A DNA stretch of 45,695 nt from Synergistaceae bacterium (GTDB lineage Bacteria > Synergistota > Synergistia > Synergistales > Aminithiophilaceae), in the NCBI GenBank assembly GCA_016756725.1, contig JAESII010000011.1, positions 1-45,695 on the forward strand, written 5' to 3'. Of this stretch, positions 45,590-45,695 are shown in pieces. Position 1 is the first letter of the stretch, and each line of letters begins with the position of its first letter. Made by a program: the position numbers and the translations under genes. The notes beneath the pieces are model-generated. The model did no database searches. It saw only the letters and a program-made list of their open reading frames with translations, and was not told where the DNA came from.

Positions 45590-45695
45590 AACATCCCACT
45601 TGAATTTTCAACCCCCCCTGAACGCCGTTTCAGGGGGGTTGCTGCATGCTCCCGATCTCCTTGGTCGACCAAGGAACGCGGCAGAGACGCACCGG
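45569..45695. repeat. Right arm of window-spanning inverted repeat
   Basis: The reverse complement of 12-138 with one mismatch. It contains the G/C-run terminator-like hairpin (about 45609-45641) and the palindrome CCTTGGTCGACCAAGG (45659-45674), and runs to the last base of the window. Confidence 0.9.

Overview
The window reads as a contig from a GC-rich, Gram-negative-type anaerobe, most likely a fermentative member of the Synergistota. This placement is an inference from gene content: aconitase-family dehydratases next to citrate lyase, tungstate uptake, FeoAB, an archaeal-type CobT, a TGS-uridine kinase fusion, and the absence of any respiratory genes. No rRNA or tRNA was seen. Both contig ends lie in the same 127-bp repeat in opposite orientation (12-138 and 45569-45695), so the assembly probably stopped at a dispersed repeat.

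Layout. 0.6-1.7 kb: ychF. 2.0-7.3 kb: a tightly overlapping operon (alpha/beta hydrolase, cupin, DUF4139 protein, MBL-fold hydrolase, Fur-family regulator, membrane protein with a degenerate GGDEF domain). 7.4-9.5 kb: feoA-feoB with its own promoter. 9.6-14.3 kb: an unusual, almost gene-free array of short GC-rich hairpin modules, interrupted only by a hicA-hicB toxin-antitoxin pair and containing three near-identical 552-bp tandem units. 14.4-22.1 kb: a UDP-GlcNAc 4-epimerase, two ion antiporter-type permeases, a cobT-btuC-btuD cobalamin unit and a hydrolase. 22.1-26.4 kb (minus strand): a diguanylate cyclase, nucleoside kinase and LacI regulator, then a small 58-aa protein preceded by a leader peptide ending in five arginine codons.

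26.7-35.8 kb is one long plus-strand operon: GntR/FCD regulator, HD-domain protein, two complete aconitase-family large/small subunit pairs, an isocitrate-type dehydrogenase, and citrate lyase gamma, beta and alpha subunits (citDEF). Together these could run 2-oxoglutarate to isocitrate to citrate to acetate plus oxaloacetate, or the mesaconate-citramalate version of glutamate fermentation. 35.9-37.1 kb is a CheY/CheX-like pair.

37.3-44.1 kb (minus strand) is a tungstate/molybdate island. Three compact Moco/Tuco-type riboswitches, each followed by an intrinsic terminator, precede (i) a TiaS-like protein, a 71-aa protein and a molybdenum-storage-protein (MoSto) homologue, (ii) tupA-tupB-tupC, and (iii) a broken wtpB with an intact wtpA. 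The right end holds a 5'-truncated pruA and a YruB-type glutaredoxin.

A family of five long perfect hairpins (GGTCAGGTCTTGA...TCAAGACCTGACC) is scattered through the window, three of them at or within 20 bp of gene 3' ends. The strongest candidates for new biology are the riboswitch-controlled TiaS-like/MoSto operon, the hairpin array, the arginine-codon leader, and the dehydratase-citrate lyase operon. Starts given here were chosen from visible ribosome-binding sites and 4-bp overlaps; no database search was possible.
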